Of a stretch of 64,000 bases of DNA, positions 1-10,733 are shown one piece after another; the first letter of the stretch is position 1; every line of letters starts with the position of its first letter. Origin of the DNA: Pythium myriotylum (lineage: Eukaryota; Oomycota; Peronosporomycetes; Pythiales; Pythiaceae); assembly GCA_023091665.1 (NCBI GenBank), contig JALJCQ010000031.1, positions 620,001-684,000 on the forward strand, read 5' to 3'. Under the pieces are notes generated by a model, which worked only from the letters and a program-made list of their open reading frames with translations, had not been told where the DNA came from and did no database searches. Position numbers and translations under genes: made by a program.

Positions 1-1392
1 GAGCACCCGAATCTTACATTGTCGATGCTCGTAGGCTGCGAGCAGATGGTCAATTGATGTGAGTCGAGTTGGCGACAAATCCAGTGCCTCGAGCCGAGGA
101 AACAACATCAGAATTGTCGCAAAACACGTGCAGTTGATGCCCCCTGGTTTGTCCCCTTCCAAGACGAGAGACTTCAGGCTAGGGAACCACTTGCCGAGCA
201 GCCTGACGGATAGAGGCATGAAGTATGCGTTGCCCGCAACCATGGACAGCGCGAACGACTCGAGTGGTGGGGGTGACCCTGCCACGGGCGGTGGACCGTT
301 CACGATCAACTCTAAGTCTTGTCCCACCACGTTGAGCTGACAATTGGTGAAATCGTATTTCATGTCCAGGTGACGGAGCGATCGAGGTAGGCAGCGAAAG
401 AGACCAAGAAGCTCCTTGAATGGCAGGAGGTCGTGAAAGACGGCAAACTTGAGAGCGATGAGTCGGTTACCGAGGAAGCAAATGGCTGCATCGAGTGACG
501 CACGTAGGGGGACCTCACATTCCTTCACTTTGCGGTTTCGGCCCACGTCACTATTCGGGACCATCGAGCACAAGGCCATGTCGCTCGCGCCGCCCATCCA
601 AGCCAGTACACGCGGATCAGGATCGAAGGCGCCCTGATAGGATGCAAACGGCAAGTTGAACGCACCGAGCGACTGGATCGTGGCAAAGCAGTCGAGATAA
701 CGCTCGCGTTCGTTGACGTTGAGCTCTGCGAACGGGATCTTGTTCACGATGTGGATTTCGTCAAGGCGATACGACTTGTTGGTGTCAGGGTCGTTGTCGA
801 GAGAACCAATCGCTATGTCCCCGCCTATGCAAACGCTTTTCAGAAACTCGACAACGTCCAGGACAAGTCCCTCGCTCTCGATCAGATGGATCGAGATGAT
901 GAGCGGGATCTGGAAACCGTTGAGACGACTGCGGGCATCCAATTCGTGAATGCGTCGTTTTGCACTATCGTACAACGCTCTTGTCACCGTTTCACACCTT
1001 TCTAGCGCAACTCGCGGCTCGAACAGACTCACTTGAGGTGGTCGGGCGTTTAACCTGAAGGAATAAACTTCGAATTTGACGCGTGGTACCTGGTACAGGG
1101 GACTACGCATCATCCCAAAGGTGTCGAGCTCGGCCTCGCACGAAATTATCTTCCATACTCGGTAGTCCACACGAAGCGCCAGCATCAAGAGCTCCAACGC
1201 GCACGCGCTAGAGTGAATGATTCCAACGTCTGCGACTTCACGTACGTCAACATGATGCCAGTTGCGAGGCACCAGGCTAAACGTATTGGTGAGATTGTTC
1301 GCAACAGTTCCTCTGCTTAGATGTAAGTGGGTGCGTGGTCGAGGAAACGGTACGAGGTGGATCCACGGCTTCAGGAAATCCCAGTCGTCCAT
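1..1392 (-). CDS. Family A leucine-rich protein, copy A1 (partial, runs off the left edge)
   Basis: Reading the minus strand from the ATG at 1392-1390 gives about 464 open codons through to base 1 in the stretches I translated, so the C-terminus lies outside the window. The start is MDDWDFLKPW, matching MEEWSFLSPW (copy at 8291) and MAQWKFLTPW (copy at 18294). The shared pattern of a W, then FL, then PW decides the start in all three. The conserved segment ALELLMLALRVD (plus positions about 1165-1200) and a later LDEIHI also align with the other copies. The second half has repeated L-x-x-L-x-L spacing, as in irregular leucine-rich or F-box/RNI-type proteins. I recognise no named domain and no F-box. 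Function is unknown; protein interaction is the usual role of such folds, which is inference. Confidence 0.75.
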   Translation of the reverse strand, partial: MDDWDFLKPWIHLVPFPRPRTHLHLSRGTVANNLTNTFSLVPRNWHHVDVREVADVGIIHSSACALELLMLALRVDYRVWKIISCEAELDTFGMMRSPLYQVPRVKFEVYSFRLNARPPQVSLFEPRVALERCETVTRALYDSAKRRIHELDARSRLNGFQIPLIISIHLIESEGLVLDVVEFLKSVCIGGDIAIGSLDNDPDTNKSYRLDEIHIVNKIPFAELNVNERERYLDCFATIQSLGAFNLPFASYQGAFDPDPRVLAWMGGASDMALCSMVPNSDVGRNRKVKECEVPLRASLDAAICFLGNRLIALKFAVFHDLLPFKELLGLFRCLPRSLRHLDMKYDFTNCQLNVVGQDLELIVNGPPPVAGSPPPLESFALSMVAGNAYFMPLSVRLLGKWFPSLKSLVLEGDKPGGINCTCFATILMLFPRLEALDLSPTRLTSIDHLLAAYEHRQCKIRVL

Positions 1393-1624
1393 GATGGCGC
1401 ACGAAAGAGTCGTCTGTGGGGAAAGTTTGTGTCGGGAAGGTGACTTCAATCACGAGGGTCCACGATTCAAATTACACCTCGTCCCAGACGTCGACATTTC
1501 CACGCGCTTTGTCACTAATGGTGGAGTCGAAAACGCTATTTTTGAGAATCCACCAACACAGTCCCATTCATGCCATCCGCCTTGTGTGCGCTACACTATT
1601 TGTGGTGAGACAGAGCCCCGGCTT

Positions 1625-1651
1625 GGGGGGGGGGGGGGGGGGGGGGGGGGG
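1625..1651. repeat. Poly-G tract (27 bases)
   Basis: An uninterrupted run of 27 G lies between GCTT and TTGTGC, about 230 bp upstream of family A copy A1. Such length is prone to polymerase slippage, so the assembled length is unreliable. It could form a G-quadruplex on this strand (inference). Confidence 0.95.
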
Positions 1652-2920
1652 TTGTGCTGACAACTGAATTCCATGCGAAGCGCCTATGTGAATGGTGTGC
1701 TGTCGTATCTAAATCGTCTGTCCAGGCGACGGATATCGTGTCGCCTCTCTTTTTCACCATTTAACACCGCTACACTAACGGATAAGCGAGACTCGGTTGC
1801 GGTTGCGACCAAGAGCAGAGCAGCCGCTCCTTGGGGTTTTTACTCTGGTGTATGACTCGTTCTCGCAGATGGAGCATGCAGTCCATGGTGGAAGGAGACT
1901 TGCTAAATTCCTTCCAATAAGTCTACACCCGTATGTAGCGGGCGTAGGAGTCGATTAGGCCTGGCGTCCGTCTGAGTCCATTCTGTTGACGACCTGGTCG
2001 TGCGCAGCTGGTCCATCGCCAGAGTCGCGAGTAACTTCGCCATCTTGTTTCCAGATCGGAGAGTGTGGAACGAAGTGACCAGTGGGAGGCGGCCGCGAAT
2101 GCGTGCGGTTCGATGCACGTAACGACACAGGTGCTCCCGATCGACACTTCACCAGAACCCGCCCCTCTCACCGTTCGGGCTAGGACACGCGTTCTTTGAG
2201 CAGTCTTGATTGGCTGGAACGTTATTCCGGAAGAAGAGATGCCTCCAGGCTGAAGGTATCTCTTCTCCTGGGAGCTGGAGTTCAGTCACTGCTGCGATGA
2301 TGCAAAGAAACGCAGTCTAAAACGACCGGAGGTGAAGAACTGTAGAATACGGCCCCCCTGAGCTTCTTCCTACAACAGCGAGCGAGAATGCTCTCTTCAG
2401 GGATCTGGCTGGCGCTCTTTCGTGTCTCGTTTATCATGATGCCGGGTAGCGGCGTCGTCATGACGCGCCTCGTTTTTCGTGGAGTTGTAGTAACTGTAAT
2501 TGTCTGATGCGTTTTAACTTGTCCCTAACGCACCGAACCGTTTCCGCTCTTCAGTTGACCCGCGCAAGCATGCTTTAATGACGCAGAGTGGCTTCTCAAA
2601 CTTCAACTCTCGGTCCATGCGTCGTCTGTTCAATGGATTCTGGTCAGTCGTCGTCCGACCCGTTCTTTGGTTGATGAGATCGCCTCTCTTTCTCTAAAAA
2701 AGTGTTTAAATTGACATCCTCACTCCTTTCCAGTTCTCGATCGATGGCTTCCGCAGGCTGTAAGAAGAATCAAATTCATTCTCTAACCGGTCGTGTCCCT
2801 TTTTGTTAGAGGGAATAAAAAGGAAGCTTGCCCCAAAGAACCACGAAACACTCTGACGCGTCAACGTCCTCTATGGCAACGATAGCGCCACAGTGACTCG
2901 GTGTAATCGAGTCTCTTCAT

Positions 2921-2952
2921 TAGGGTTTAGGGTTTAGGGTTTAGGGTTTAGG
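2921..2952 (+). repeat. Interstitial telomere-type repeat (TTTAGGG), about 4.5 units
   Basis: Thirty-two bases read as consecutive TTTAGGG heptamers in frame, the telomere unit used by plants and oomycetes. It sits 2.9 kb from the window edge and is flanked by ordinary sequence on both sides. It is therefore an interstitial relic or insertion, not a chromosome end. Confidence 0.9.
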
Positions 2953-4054
2953 CAGAAAGAGCGCCAGAAGGTTTCAGCCGCTCGTCTCACGTTTACCAGG
3001 AGTTCACAACGTATCAGCTGATTCCCAACGAGGCAGCGACTTACACAACAGTGCCACTGCAGCGCAAGAAGATCTGAAGGTGGTGCGAGCGAGCCACTCC
3101 ATGCGGCAACCCGAAACGTCCAGCTGGCTCAAGACAGTGGGCAACGGGACGACTGTGCTAGAGGGGACATGGGACCAAGAACCTCTCCCGGACACACCTA
3201 AATCCACGAAGTTTCACATTCTTCTCACAACAGCGACTCGGATCTCGAAGAGGCAATTGGCTGCCTTCCTCGTACCCCCACTCGCAGTCGCTAGCAACTG
3301 ACCCGGACGCCATCTGTAGAGTCTGTCATCCAATGTCGATTGTATCTCCGCCGTTCCAGGTCTGGGACGATACATGGGAACAGTCCGAGGCCATAGAGTC
3401 TCTTTGACGGATAATCTCCTAGATAGCGAAAGAGGAGCGTCAACAGCTCTGCCGCCGAGAGCGCACCAAGAAGGCCAAACTGACCAACGCGCGTTGGTCA
3501 CGTGCCTGAGTCCAGGTCCGTCTTCGAGTGCCGATCTCAAGCGGGAAACAGAACGAGCCAGTTGATCGGGCACTTCCCGCGATCCTGCGACGCGACGTGA
3601 ATCTTTCACGCCTTGCACTTTGATCGGCCTCAAATCCAGCGAGCCACCCGACATTCCGGACGATCTTCGTCGTTCCATGTCGTTGAAAGTGCGACCAAAA
3701 AAAAATAAATAAAAAGCATCCATCAACTCGAGAATACCGCCTCCGGGCGAAATCAAGCAGTCAACTTATTAAGCGGATATCCCACATCTTGAAATCCAAC
3801 TCAGATCTTTTTGAAATAGCCCAGAGGGTCCCCCTCGGTGCCCTCCACCAAACATGTACTTACTGCTGCGCTGGTGAAGAGCTCACAAGCTGTTTGTCCG
3901 ATCAGGGAGGGCGCAGTTGCGCCGTCCAGTTGCGCCACCTTTCCGCGTCGTCAGAACACGGTGAAAGGGGGATGGAACCAACAGCACGACACAGAGACCG
4001 AAAGCAGCTGGCGATCGCATAACACGGAAGACGCGATGATTCTCCCACAAATTG

Positions 4055-4073
4055 CCTCACTCGCGAATTTCCA
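4055..4073 (+). promoter_or_regulatory. Initiator-like core promoter of START/FYVE copy C1
   Basis: The string CCTCACTCGCGAATTTCC ends about 16 bp before the ATG at 4089. It resembles the oomycete initiator (TCA-T followed by CAATTT-type core). The same arrangement occurs upstream of paralogue C3 (30361-30381) and, on the minus strand, of C2. Confidence 0.5.
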
Positions 4074-4088
4074 CCGTCCTCCTTCCCG

Positions 4089-5285
4089 ATGCCGACGTAC
4101 ACGAGCCCGTTCCCCAAGCTCGAGCTCTCGCTGGACGAGAAAGAGACGCTTTACAACACGGTCACGTCGCTCGTGGAAGAGTCCAAGTCGCTCTACGAAG
4201 ACTACTTGCGCAAGGCTGACAGCCACCTCAAGTCGGCTCGATGGGTCACCATGCGCGAGAGTGAGAATGTCAAGGTCTTCCACGACCAGCGGCCTGGCGG
4301 CGGCACGGGCAACAAGGACATGCACTTGCTGCTGGCGGCCGGCACCGTGCCGGGCTCGCTCCACGACGCCATGTATGGTATGATGTGCAACACGACGGAC
4401 GACATCCGCGTCAAGGCCGCGTATGTGGGCGATCCGCTCGTGGACATGGCCGTGCTTGAAAACATCGTCGAGCCGTCGTCCGAGGAGCCGTTCGAGTCGA
4501 TGATGATACGCTGGATGGCTCGCAGGATCCCGTTCCACGCAAGGGTGCTGCTCAAGCACCAGGACTGCGTCTCCGTCGAGGCCACGGGTATGCGCACGCT
4601 GTCGAACGGCGAGACGGTCGGATTCCATCTTATTCAGTCGGTCAAGTTCCCCAACACGCCGGCACTGCCGAGCTATGGGCGCATCAACATCTCGCTCTGT
4701 GGGCTGTACCGCCAGTCGTCGGCCGCTCGAGTGGAGGTGTTCAAGGCCTCGTACTTTGAGATCAAAGATTCGCTGCTCGTGCACACCAAGCTCAAGGCGC
4801 TCGCCGACTCGATGGTCTCGATCTCGCACGTGACCGAGTGCGGACAGCTCAAGAAGCTCGCGTACCTCGTGCAGCACAAAGACACTTTCGTGCTCGACCA
4901 CGATAGCGACGACACGGGCGGCGAGGGCTGCTCCGTGTGCGGCTCGCAGTCCAAGTCAGTTCGAAGTGCTAAGGCCGTCTGCACGATCTGCTCGCGCCAT
5001 GCGTGCGACAGCTGCCGACTCAAGCGCGACCTGTGGATGTTCGCGCTCGACCGCGAGCTCGTCAAGCACAAGATGCGATTCTGCGTGCCGTGCGTCGCGA
5101 CGGCGCAACGCGTGGACGCCGCCGTGATCGCGAGAGACGCCGCCGAGAGTCGACGAGGCCGTCCGCTCACCAAGATCAGCAACTTCCAACGCATGCAGAT
5201 CTCGCAGGACCCGGCGCACCCCTCGTTCGTGCGGAACGGAAGCCACTCCAAGATCTCGACCTCGTCCATATCCAGCTCCGACTAG
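4089..5285 (+). CDS. START-like lipid-binding domain protein with C-terminal FYVE-type zinc finger, copy C1
   Basis: 398 aa from an ATG. The N-terminus (TSPFPKLELSLDEKETLYN) is shared with copies C2 and C3. Residues about 20-250 have the layout of oomycete START-like domains, which bind lipid in a hydrophobic pocket. Residues about 280-335 contain four C-x-x-C pairs (CSVC, CTIC, CDSC, CVPC). That is the eight-cysteine pattern of FYVE-type zinc fingers, which in other proteins bind phosphatidylinositol 3-phosphate on endosomes. The canonical R-R-H-H-C-R stretch is replaced by SRHACDSC, so PI3P binding is not assured. No signal peptide or membrane span is visible; a peripheral membrane role in lipid transfer or trafficking is inference. 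It is intronless and followed 280 bp later by family B copy B1 on the same strand. C1 is the most divergent of the three copies. Confidence 0.88.
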   Translation: MPTYTSPFPKLELSLDEKETLYNTVTSLVEESKSLYEDYLRKADSHLKSARWVTMRESENVKVFHDQRPGGGTGNKDMHLLLAAGTVPGSLHDAMYGMMCNTTDDIRVKAAYVGDPLVDMAVLENIVEPSSEEPFESMMIRWMARRIPFHARVLLKHQDCVSVEATGMRTLSNGETVGFHLIQSVKFPNTPALPSYGRINISLCGLYRQSSAARVEVFKASYFEIKDSLLVHTKLKALADSMVSISHVTECGQLKKLAYLVQHKDTFVLDHDSDDTGGEGCSVCGSQSKSVRSAKAVCTICSRHACDSCRLKRDLWMFALDRELVKHKMRFCVPCVATAQRVDAAVIARDAAESRRGRPLTKISNFQRMQISQDPAHPSFVRNGSHSKISTSSISSSD

Positions 5286-5566
5286 AAGACAGAGAAATTC
5301 TATCCGTTTAAACTTTTGCATTTTTTGCACGCCACGGCCAATTGCACTACACTATGTATCGCACGAACTGAACTGCCTGCTGAAGAGATTACACTTGCCC
5401 ATCGTGTTGTCGTTGGTCGAACATGATCTGGGTTGGCAAGTCTCATCTCAGCGTCTGGAATGATGGATGTTAAAAACCTTCAAGGTGAGTGTTGGTGAGA
5501 GTGAACCCACGCCAACTGAGTCGCGATCAAGTGAGACCCTCTTCTGACTTACTTTTAAATTTCTCG

Positions 5567-7729
5567 ATGCCCAAGATCCGTCGCCTCGCTGCCAATGAAT
5601 GCGGCTCGGGATCTTCGTGGCAGTCGCTCGTGTCGCGACTTCACGGGCTCGTGAGCGTTCAGACCAACGCGCCGTTCCAAGACCTTAAGCACCTATGTCT
5701 ACGTGAGGCTTGGCTGGTGCTGCATCTCGACCTCATCCATGTGAACCCGTACAATCGACAACTCTCGCGACTTGTCAAGCAAGCGCTGGAGGCGCTCGCT
5801 GTACTATGTGTTCAGTCTGAACGAGTGCGATCTAGTCGGAAACGCTACGAAGAGTTCTGGCGCCGCGTGCTCACCTCCGAGATGTCGAGGGGTACGGTCG
5901 AGCCGAACGACGTGTCGATTCATCGCTTTGCACGCTTCACACGGTTCAAGGGATTGCGTTTGCTGCTGAGTTGGGATAACAGACCATTCCAAGCTGAGGT
6001 GACCAAGTCGATTGGCGAGTTTTTGGATGACAAACTCGCCAAGTACGTCGATTTCGCGAAGGCTGCATTTGCTACTGACGATAATCCTCGACATTTCTCG
6101 CCAGTCCGATCGGTTCTCGTTGGTGTTCGCCTCGCAAACTGCAAGTTATCACTCGGTGGCGTACGCGCGATCTGTGACTCCGTATTCTTAGACAAACAAG
6201 GCAAGGACCGCAAATTCTGCGACCCGAATCGCCTCGCGATGCTGGATTTTCAAGGAAATCGGCTCGAAAAACAGGAACTTTCGACGGTTGCATCCTATCT
6301 TGAGACAACGACGAAGCAGATCGATGGACTGGGATTCAGGAACACATTCCCCACCGATGAAGATCAAGCCACTCGTCCAGAATACATTGCCCAATTCAAG
6401 CGTGTGATCTCGCTGGTGTTCGCATCCAACTCGCACCAATCAACCTTGACACGTGATCTCGGCGTGTCTTTATCGCTTGCACAAAACGTGATGTTTGATG
6501 GTATGCATCTGCAAGCCTTGTACGAAGTGCTTGAGACCGCAAAGCGACCACTTCGAGAATTATCGTTGGCGTACACAAAGTTGAGACGTTCCCGACAACG
6601 AGGACAGTGCGATAAGCGGTTGCTTGGCCAAAAATGGTTCTTGTCCATTTGTATGGCAAGCCCGACAGCATCCTTCACTGATGACTGTGTGCTCGACGTC
6701 ACAATGCCGACCAATTTGCTGTCAAATGCGTCAAACTGGCGCGATTTGATCGCCAACGTTGTTCCTCGCGTGCTAACTGACGTTCAAGTTGCACTAACAG
6801 GTGGAAAACGCGTCGAATGTACCGCTTCTTCCCCCGAAATGTACCACGAACCAGACTTTACGTCATTCTCATTCCGTGGGGATACGAAGTTATCTCAAAC
6901 GCTTCGTGTGATCGATATACGAGACGGCTGGGTGCTTATTGAGACGGTGCTTTCCATTTCTGACAGAAGATTCCACGCGTTTTGGATCCCTCTAACCTCA
7001 GTCTCCTCATTTCGATCGGAGTCTCTCAATTTATTCGGCATGCGTTTTCGCGGACTGGTTTCTCACGGTGATATTGAAGAAGTCACTACATACTCACCAG
7101 AATTCTGGCCCGTGGGCGACTTTATTCGAGTCTGTGGGCGGAAAATTGACAAACTCGCGCTTCGAGGGTGGAATTTGGATACATTCTTGCCATCAATTGT
7201 CGACTCCTGTCCAAGCCTTCGAGAGCTCGACATCCAGGATTCGAGTCTCTTGTACACATACAACACAACTCAGCCGCTCGACTCACTCGAACGCCTCCAT
7301 CAACTTGAATCGTTGAACGTATCCAGAAGTGAAGTGTGGCGCTTGCATTTTTTGGCGCTGCTCCAAGTCGTGAGCTCAACGCGGCTCCGTTATCTGTCTG
7401 TTCTCGGTGATTGCAATGGACCACAAGGGTTGGAGATAATCAATCGCCTTCTCGACCGAGCCAACGTGTTGGAGATAGTTGAATTGGGAGTGGTCACCGA
7501 CAATCAGGACAGAGTCATCAAGCTGGTAAACGCCGTCGAGAGATGTCACCTAAAGCGGGCCATTCGCTTTCGACCACTTTCGCAAAATCAGCTTCACGTA
7601 TTGCGCGATGTGTGTGGCCATCTCGGCCAAGACGTACTAGACAATATTGCCGCATTCGCGATTCGCCTGGAATTACGCCAAGTACTGTCTTGTACGCATG
7701 CATTTTCAAGGCCTGCGGTATTCCGCTGA
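5567..7729 (+). CDS. Family B LRR-like protein, copy B1
   Basis: 720 aa from the ATG at 5567 (MPKIRRLAAN). This start is preferred because the paralogue at 25879 begins MPRRRARHDD and the upstream in-frame codons lack an ATG. The protein is rich in Leu and Arg, with recurrent L-x-x-L-x-L strands alternating with helices (for example SLSLAQNVMFDGMHLQALYE, paired with SLAYNSLQVSHLQALYD in B2). This is typical of ribonuclease-inhibitor-like LRR folds. I see no kinase, NB-ARC or membrane segment and no secretion signal. The conserved N-terminal region (a basic start, then FW-x-R-V-L-T-S-x-M and DVSI-x-RFA) is shared only with B2 here. Intronless. Function unknown; a scaffold or recognition protein is a guess. 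It sits between C1 and A2, all on the plus strand, as if co-duplicated. Confidence 0.8.
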   Translation: MPKIRRLAANECGSGSSWQSLVSRLHGLVSVQTNAPFQDLKHLCLREAWLVLHLDLIHVNPYNRQLSRLVKQALEALAVLCVQSERVRSSRKRYEEFWRRVLTSEMSRGTVEPNDVSIHRFARFTRFKGLRLLLSWDNRPFQAEVTKSIGEFLDDKLAKYVDFAKAAFATDDNPRHFSPVRSVLVGVRLANCKLSLGGVRAICDSVFLDKQGKDRKFCDPNRLAMLDFQGNRLEKQELSTVASYLETTTKQIDGLGFRNTFPTDEDQATRPEYIAQFKRVISLVFASNSHQSTLTRDLGVSLSLAQNVMFDGMHLQALYEVLETAKRPLRELSLAYTKLRRSRQRGQCDKRLLGQKWFLSICMASPTASFTDDCVLDVTMPTNLLSNASNWRDLIANVVPRVLTDVQVALTGGKRVECTASSPEMYHEPDFTSFSFRGDTKLSQTLRVIDIRDGWVLIETVLSISDRRFHAFWIPLTSVSSFRSESLNLFGMRFRGLVSHGDIEEVTTYSPEFWPVGDFIRVCGRKIDKLALRGWNLDTFLPSIVDSCPSLRELDIQDSSLLYTYNTTQPLDSLERLHQLESLNVSRSEVWRLHFLALLQVVSSTRLRYLSVLGDCNGPQGLEIINRLLDRANVLEIVELGVVTDNQDRVIKLVNAVERCHLKRAIRFRPLSQNQLHVLRDVCGHLGQDVLDNIAAFAIRLELRQVLSCTHAFSRPAVFR

Positions 7730-8290
7730 CTTCGAACAGTGTCACACAAACGCCCCAGTGGACTCGATTGCGATCAGTTCCAGGCTCGAGAGTTGTCTAC
7801 GAAAAGAACACAGCTTTCCTCAGATATCTCACAATGTCAAAGTGATTTGTCATGCACCAGTGCGGTTGTTGAAGTTTTGGCCTCCACTTGTGATCTGCTG
7901 GGCATCAACACACTTTATGAGGATTGGTGGACGAGAATTCCATCATCAACACGGCGATAAGGGGATGACAAAGAACCCCACGTAAACTAGACCCGGTGTG
8001 GCTAGCACGCACTAGTGATATTGTCGTCAACATGGTCAATGCTTAAGCCCGACAATTGTCTGGGTCAACAAATATTCGTGCGAATCGACATGCACATAGC
8101 CCTGTCTTGTATACCCAGTTATCAGCGCGATGTACAGGCGGATTCATCAGGTGGATATGGGATATAAGCGGCTATTTTCGCAAGAATTGCAGTGGAATCG
8201 AGAGAGACCTCAACATTCAGATCTCGTCTGGTCCCAGGTTGCCCATCCAATACAATCCCGTGTAAGAATGCGTATTCTCCAAATCTCGCC
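7730..8290. other. Intergenic between B1 and A2
   Basis: About 560 bp. Short open frames here have no ATG start supported by homology. I see no RNA gene or repeat. Confidence 0.5.
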
Positions 8291-10151
8291 ATGGAGGAAT
8301 GGAGCTTTCTGTCACCATGGGCTATCGCGCTTGCACCTCTTCTTGCGTTCAAAGAGGACCGCGAAAGCTCCACCCACGCAGAGCGTGAAGACACAGATCG
8401 GTCCTGGGAGCTTATTAAGCGAGGGTGTAGCATGCTGCCCAATCGTTGGATCCGCATTCGCGCAGATTCTTCGCACCAGCACAGTCACGAGGTAGTGGCT
8501 CGTGCGCTTGAACTCCTAATGCTCGCATTCCGGGTCGATTCCTCTGCATGGGGGCAGTTGAGACATGAGATCTGCCGGTCGAAGAACTATGTGTTTTCAA
8601 ATCGATTCCGATTTGACGATATCGAGCCACGCGTCAAGCTCTACTGCAACTGGGTGTCTGGGAATGCAAAATCGATCTCCGACTCGCGAGACTATTTCGT
8701 TCCCCGTGCTCGAGACTCACCCGACAGATTCTACACTAATGGGATTTACCCCTGGCCGATTTCTGCAAGCTATGAAGATCACAAGGAGCGTATTGCAGAT
8801 TTGGACGTCAAGGGCAAGCTGGAAGGCTACTTAATTCCGCTCTCGATCAAGTTTGAAGACGCTGGTTACCGAACGAGAACAGTCGAGTTCCTTGAAAGTT
8901 TGCTATCCACAGGGACTGTGATCGTGGGGAATTCGCCACCAACAGCGGGAGCAGTGTATCGGTTGACAGAAATCCACTTTTGTGTGTTGGTAAAACGGTT
9001 GGCGCCCCGGCACCGATGTTCCCATCAGGCAACATACCGAGAACTCTCCAACGAATCTACCTACCAGCCAGCCGGATGATGACGCGTCAGTGCTTGCCTG
9101 TAATCGTCTCTCTGATCTCGGCGTTCCTATCACCTCGTTTAGAGGCCTAGCCGAAGACAACCCAGAGTTCCTCACGTGGATTACTGGTGACTATCCCGTC
9201 CGCGTCGAGATCTACATCGATAGCCCGGGTTCTTTCCGCGGCGCGCAAGCAGCTTGCATGCATTTCGGTGCGAGGCTAAAGACACTGTTAGTGGGCACAA
9301 GCTTAAATGGATCGGACTTGAGGCTCGTTGCCCAGTTCCTCACAAACATTCCATCCACATGTCCGGAGCTACAGCATCTCGAGCTTCGGAGTGGGGCCAA
9401 TATGGTGGATGTGAGCGAAATTGTACAATTCGCCAGTCACTATACACAGTCTTGGAGAAGCTCAGAGCATAGGCTCTCGTGGATCGAGTCGCTCGCAATC
9501 CGAGAACCATTCAATGACGCAAAGAGCTTCCTTCGAGCCATTGCGATTATCTCACAGAGCGTTCCCCGGCTTCGATCTCTCGCTCTTCGATCGTCCTCAA
9601 CCGGTGTGATTACCGATAGGTGCTTTACAATGATCCTCAAGTCGTTTCCGGTCTTGTTGTCGCTAGATTTATCGGTTGTCCACCTCAAGTCGATGGCGAA
9701 GTTACTCTCGGCGTACGAGGATGGAACCTGCTGTATCCGCCAGCTGAGCCTCCACGCTTTCCGGCCTAAAGTGGCCCCGCTGTTTCAAGCGCTCGCAGAC
9801 CCAGGAGCAAGGATTTCGCGCACACTCACTGAGCTCTCGATCGGATGCGTCAATCCACCTCGAGACTCGATTATCGCTCAATTGGGCGACATGCTGAAAG
9901 CAAACCGGCGCCTCGAGTACTTGCGATTGGAGAACTTTGATGGTTCGAACCGATCGCGCGCCATCACCGAAACCGTGCTGCTTCCGTTCCAGCGAACCCG
10001 ACGCGACGAACAATTCCGACGGTCTTATCTGGCGTTTCTCAGCCTCACGCGGCTCGTGTCGTGCTGTGGATGGCTTGATACGTTCCTCTTGGCGAGCATC
10101 TACGACTTCGTGGGCAAACCGCCGTACATTCGTTCCATCGTCGTCGTCTAA
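8291..10151 (+). CDS. Family A leucine-rich protein, copy A2 (frame-interrupted near 8992)
   Basis: The ATG at 8291 gives MEEWSFLSPW, matching A1 and A3. Frame 2 carries the N-terminal half (ALELLMLAFRVD, then GNSPPTAGAVYRLTEIHF) to about 8990. The C-terminal half (NRLSDLGVPITSFRG to the stop at 10151) is in frame 3. Both halves align collinearly with the uninterrupted paralogue A3, so this is one gene. The switch falls at an A4 run (8992-8995), where one base too many would explain it. A short GT-AG intron starting at 8990 is the alternative but gives a poorer alignment. The C-terminal half shows LRR-like repeats (for example LRSLALRSSS and LLSLDLSVVHLKSM, with SLDLS-type strands also in A3). 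Length about 620 aa. Function unknown. It may be intact in the organism if the indel is an assembly error. Confidence 0.75.
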
Positions 10152-10665
10152 GCACTTCATCTGGTGCTAATGACCCGATCCTCGAGGTTAGCATTCGCTC
10201 TAATACCCTCTGGCGTTGAGTAATTCGCATTATGCTGTAGTGCCCAAAGACTGTTTCCGATCAAACGACAGTGTGCGACTATTTTGCTCGCGACCAGTGT
10301 TACCGGGCGAGATCTCATTCGTTAGCCGACTGCTGCTGCCACGAAAGCATTCGACATCCAGTCCACTCCTCGCATCTTTCGAGAATCCACATATGGCAGA
10401 GCCTTTGTGTGGATTCTTGGAGTGTCCTACGTATAATTTATGTATCTAGGACACAGCAGTGTAATCGAACGATGCGTTCGACTCTTTCTGTGATCACAGT
10501 CCAGATGACCACAAGAACCGAACGCCTCGACGATCCTTCGATCTCGTGTGTGCCGATTCGCGCGCTCCATCGCCTTGAACACTCACCGAAAGGCGGGACT
10601 CACCAGCACTCCGTTGCTGATCTCGTTCGAGGCCATTGGTTGAAATGGCTACATTTGTGAGTGAG
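10152..10665. other. Intergenic upstream of the ABC transporter
   Basis: About 500 bp with no supported gene. Short frames have no homology I recognise. The last 70 bp before the ABC gene contain a strong inverted repeat, listed separately. Confidence 0.5.
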
Positions 10666-10706
10666 GGTCTCATGAGGAGCTCCAAGGTGGAGCTCTCCAC
10701 GAGACC
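10666..10706 (+). promoter_or_regulatory. Leader hairpin just upstream of the ABC transporter
   Basis: GGTCTCATGAGGAGCTCCA is followed by a 3-base AGG loop and an arm that pairs at 16 of 19 positions; the inner GAGCTCCA/TGGAGCTC is perfect. It ends 27 bp before the ATG at 10734, so it probably lies in the 5' leader or the core promoter. It could be an RNA hairpin affecting translation or a palindromic protein-binding site. Which one cannot be told from sequence. Confidence 0.55.
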
Positions 10707-10733
10707 CTTGCGACAGAGTGCGTTTTGGCGAAA

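Larger units (their letters stand above)
1393..4054. other. Gene-poor stretch with a G27 tract and interstitial telomere repeat
   Basis: No gene is supported here. Frames of 60-180 codons on the minus strand (about 1903-2171 and 3214-3756) lack ATG starts at the expected place or homology I can recognise. The stretch contains a 27-base G homopolymer (1625-1651) and a TTTAGGG array (2921-2952), listed separately. Confidence 0.6.

Noticed and set aside
3214..3756. 180-codon minus frame
   Set aside because: Starts with a non-ATG codon, no motif or paralogue.
3951..4901. 316-codon minus-strand frame over C1
   Set aside because: It mirrors the START-like coding strand; similar shadows appear over C2 and C3.
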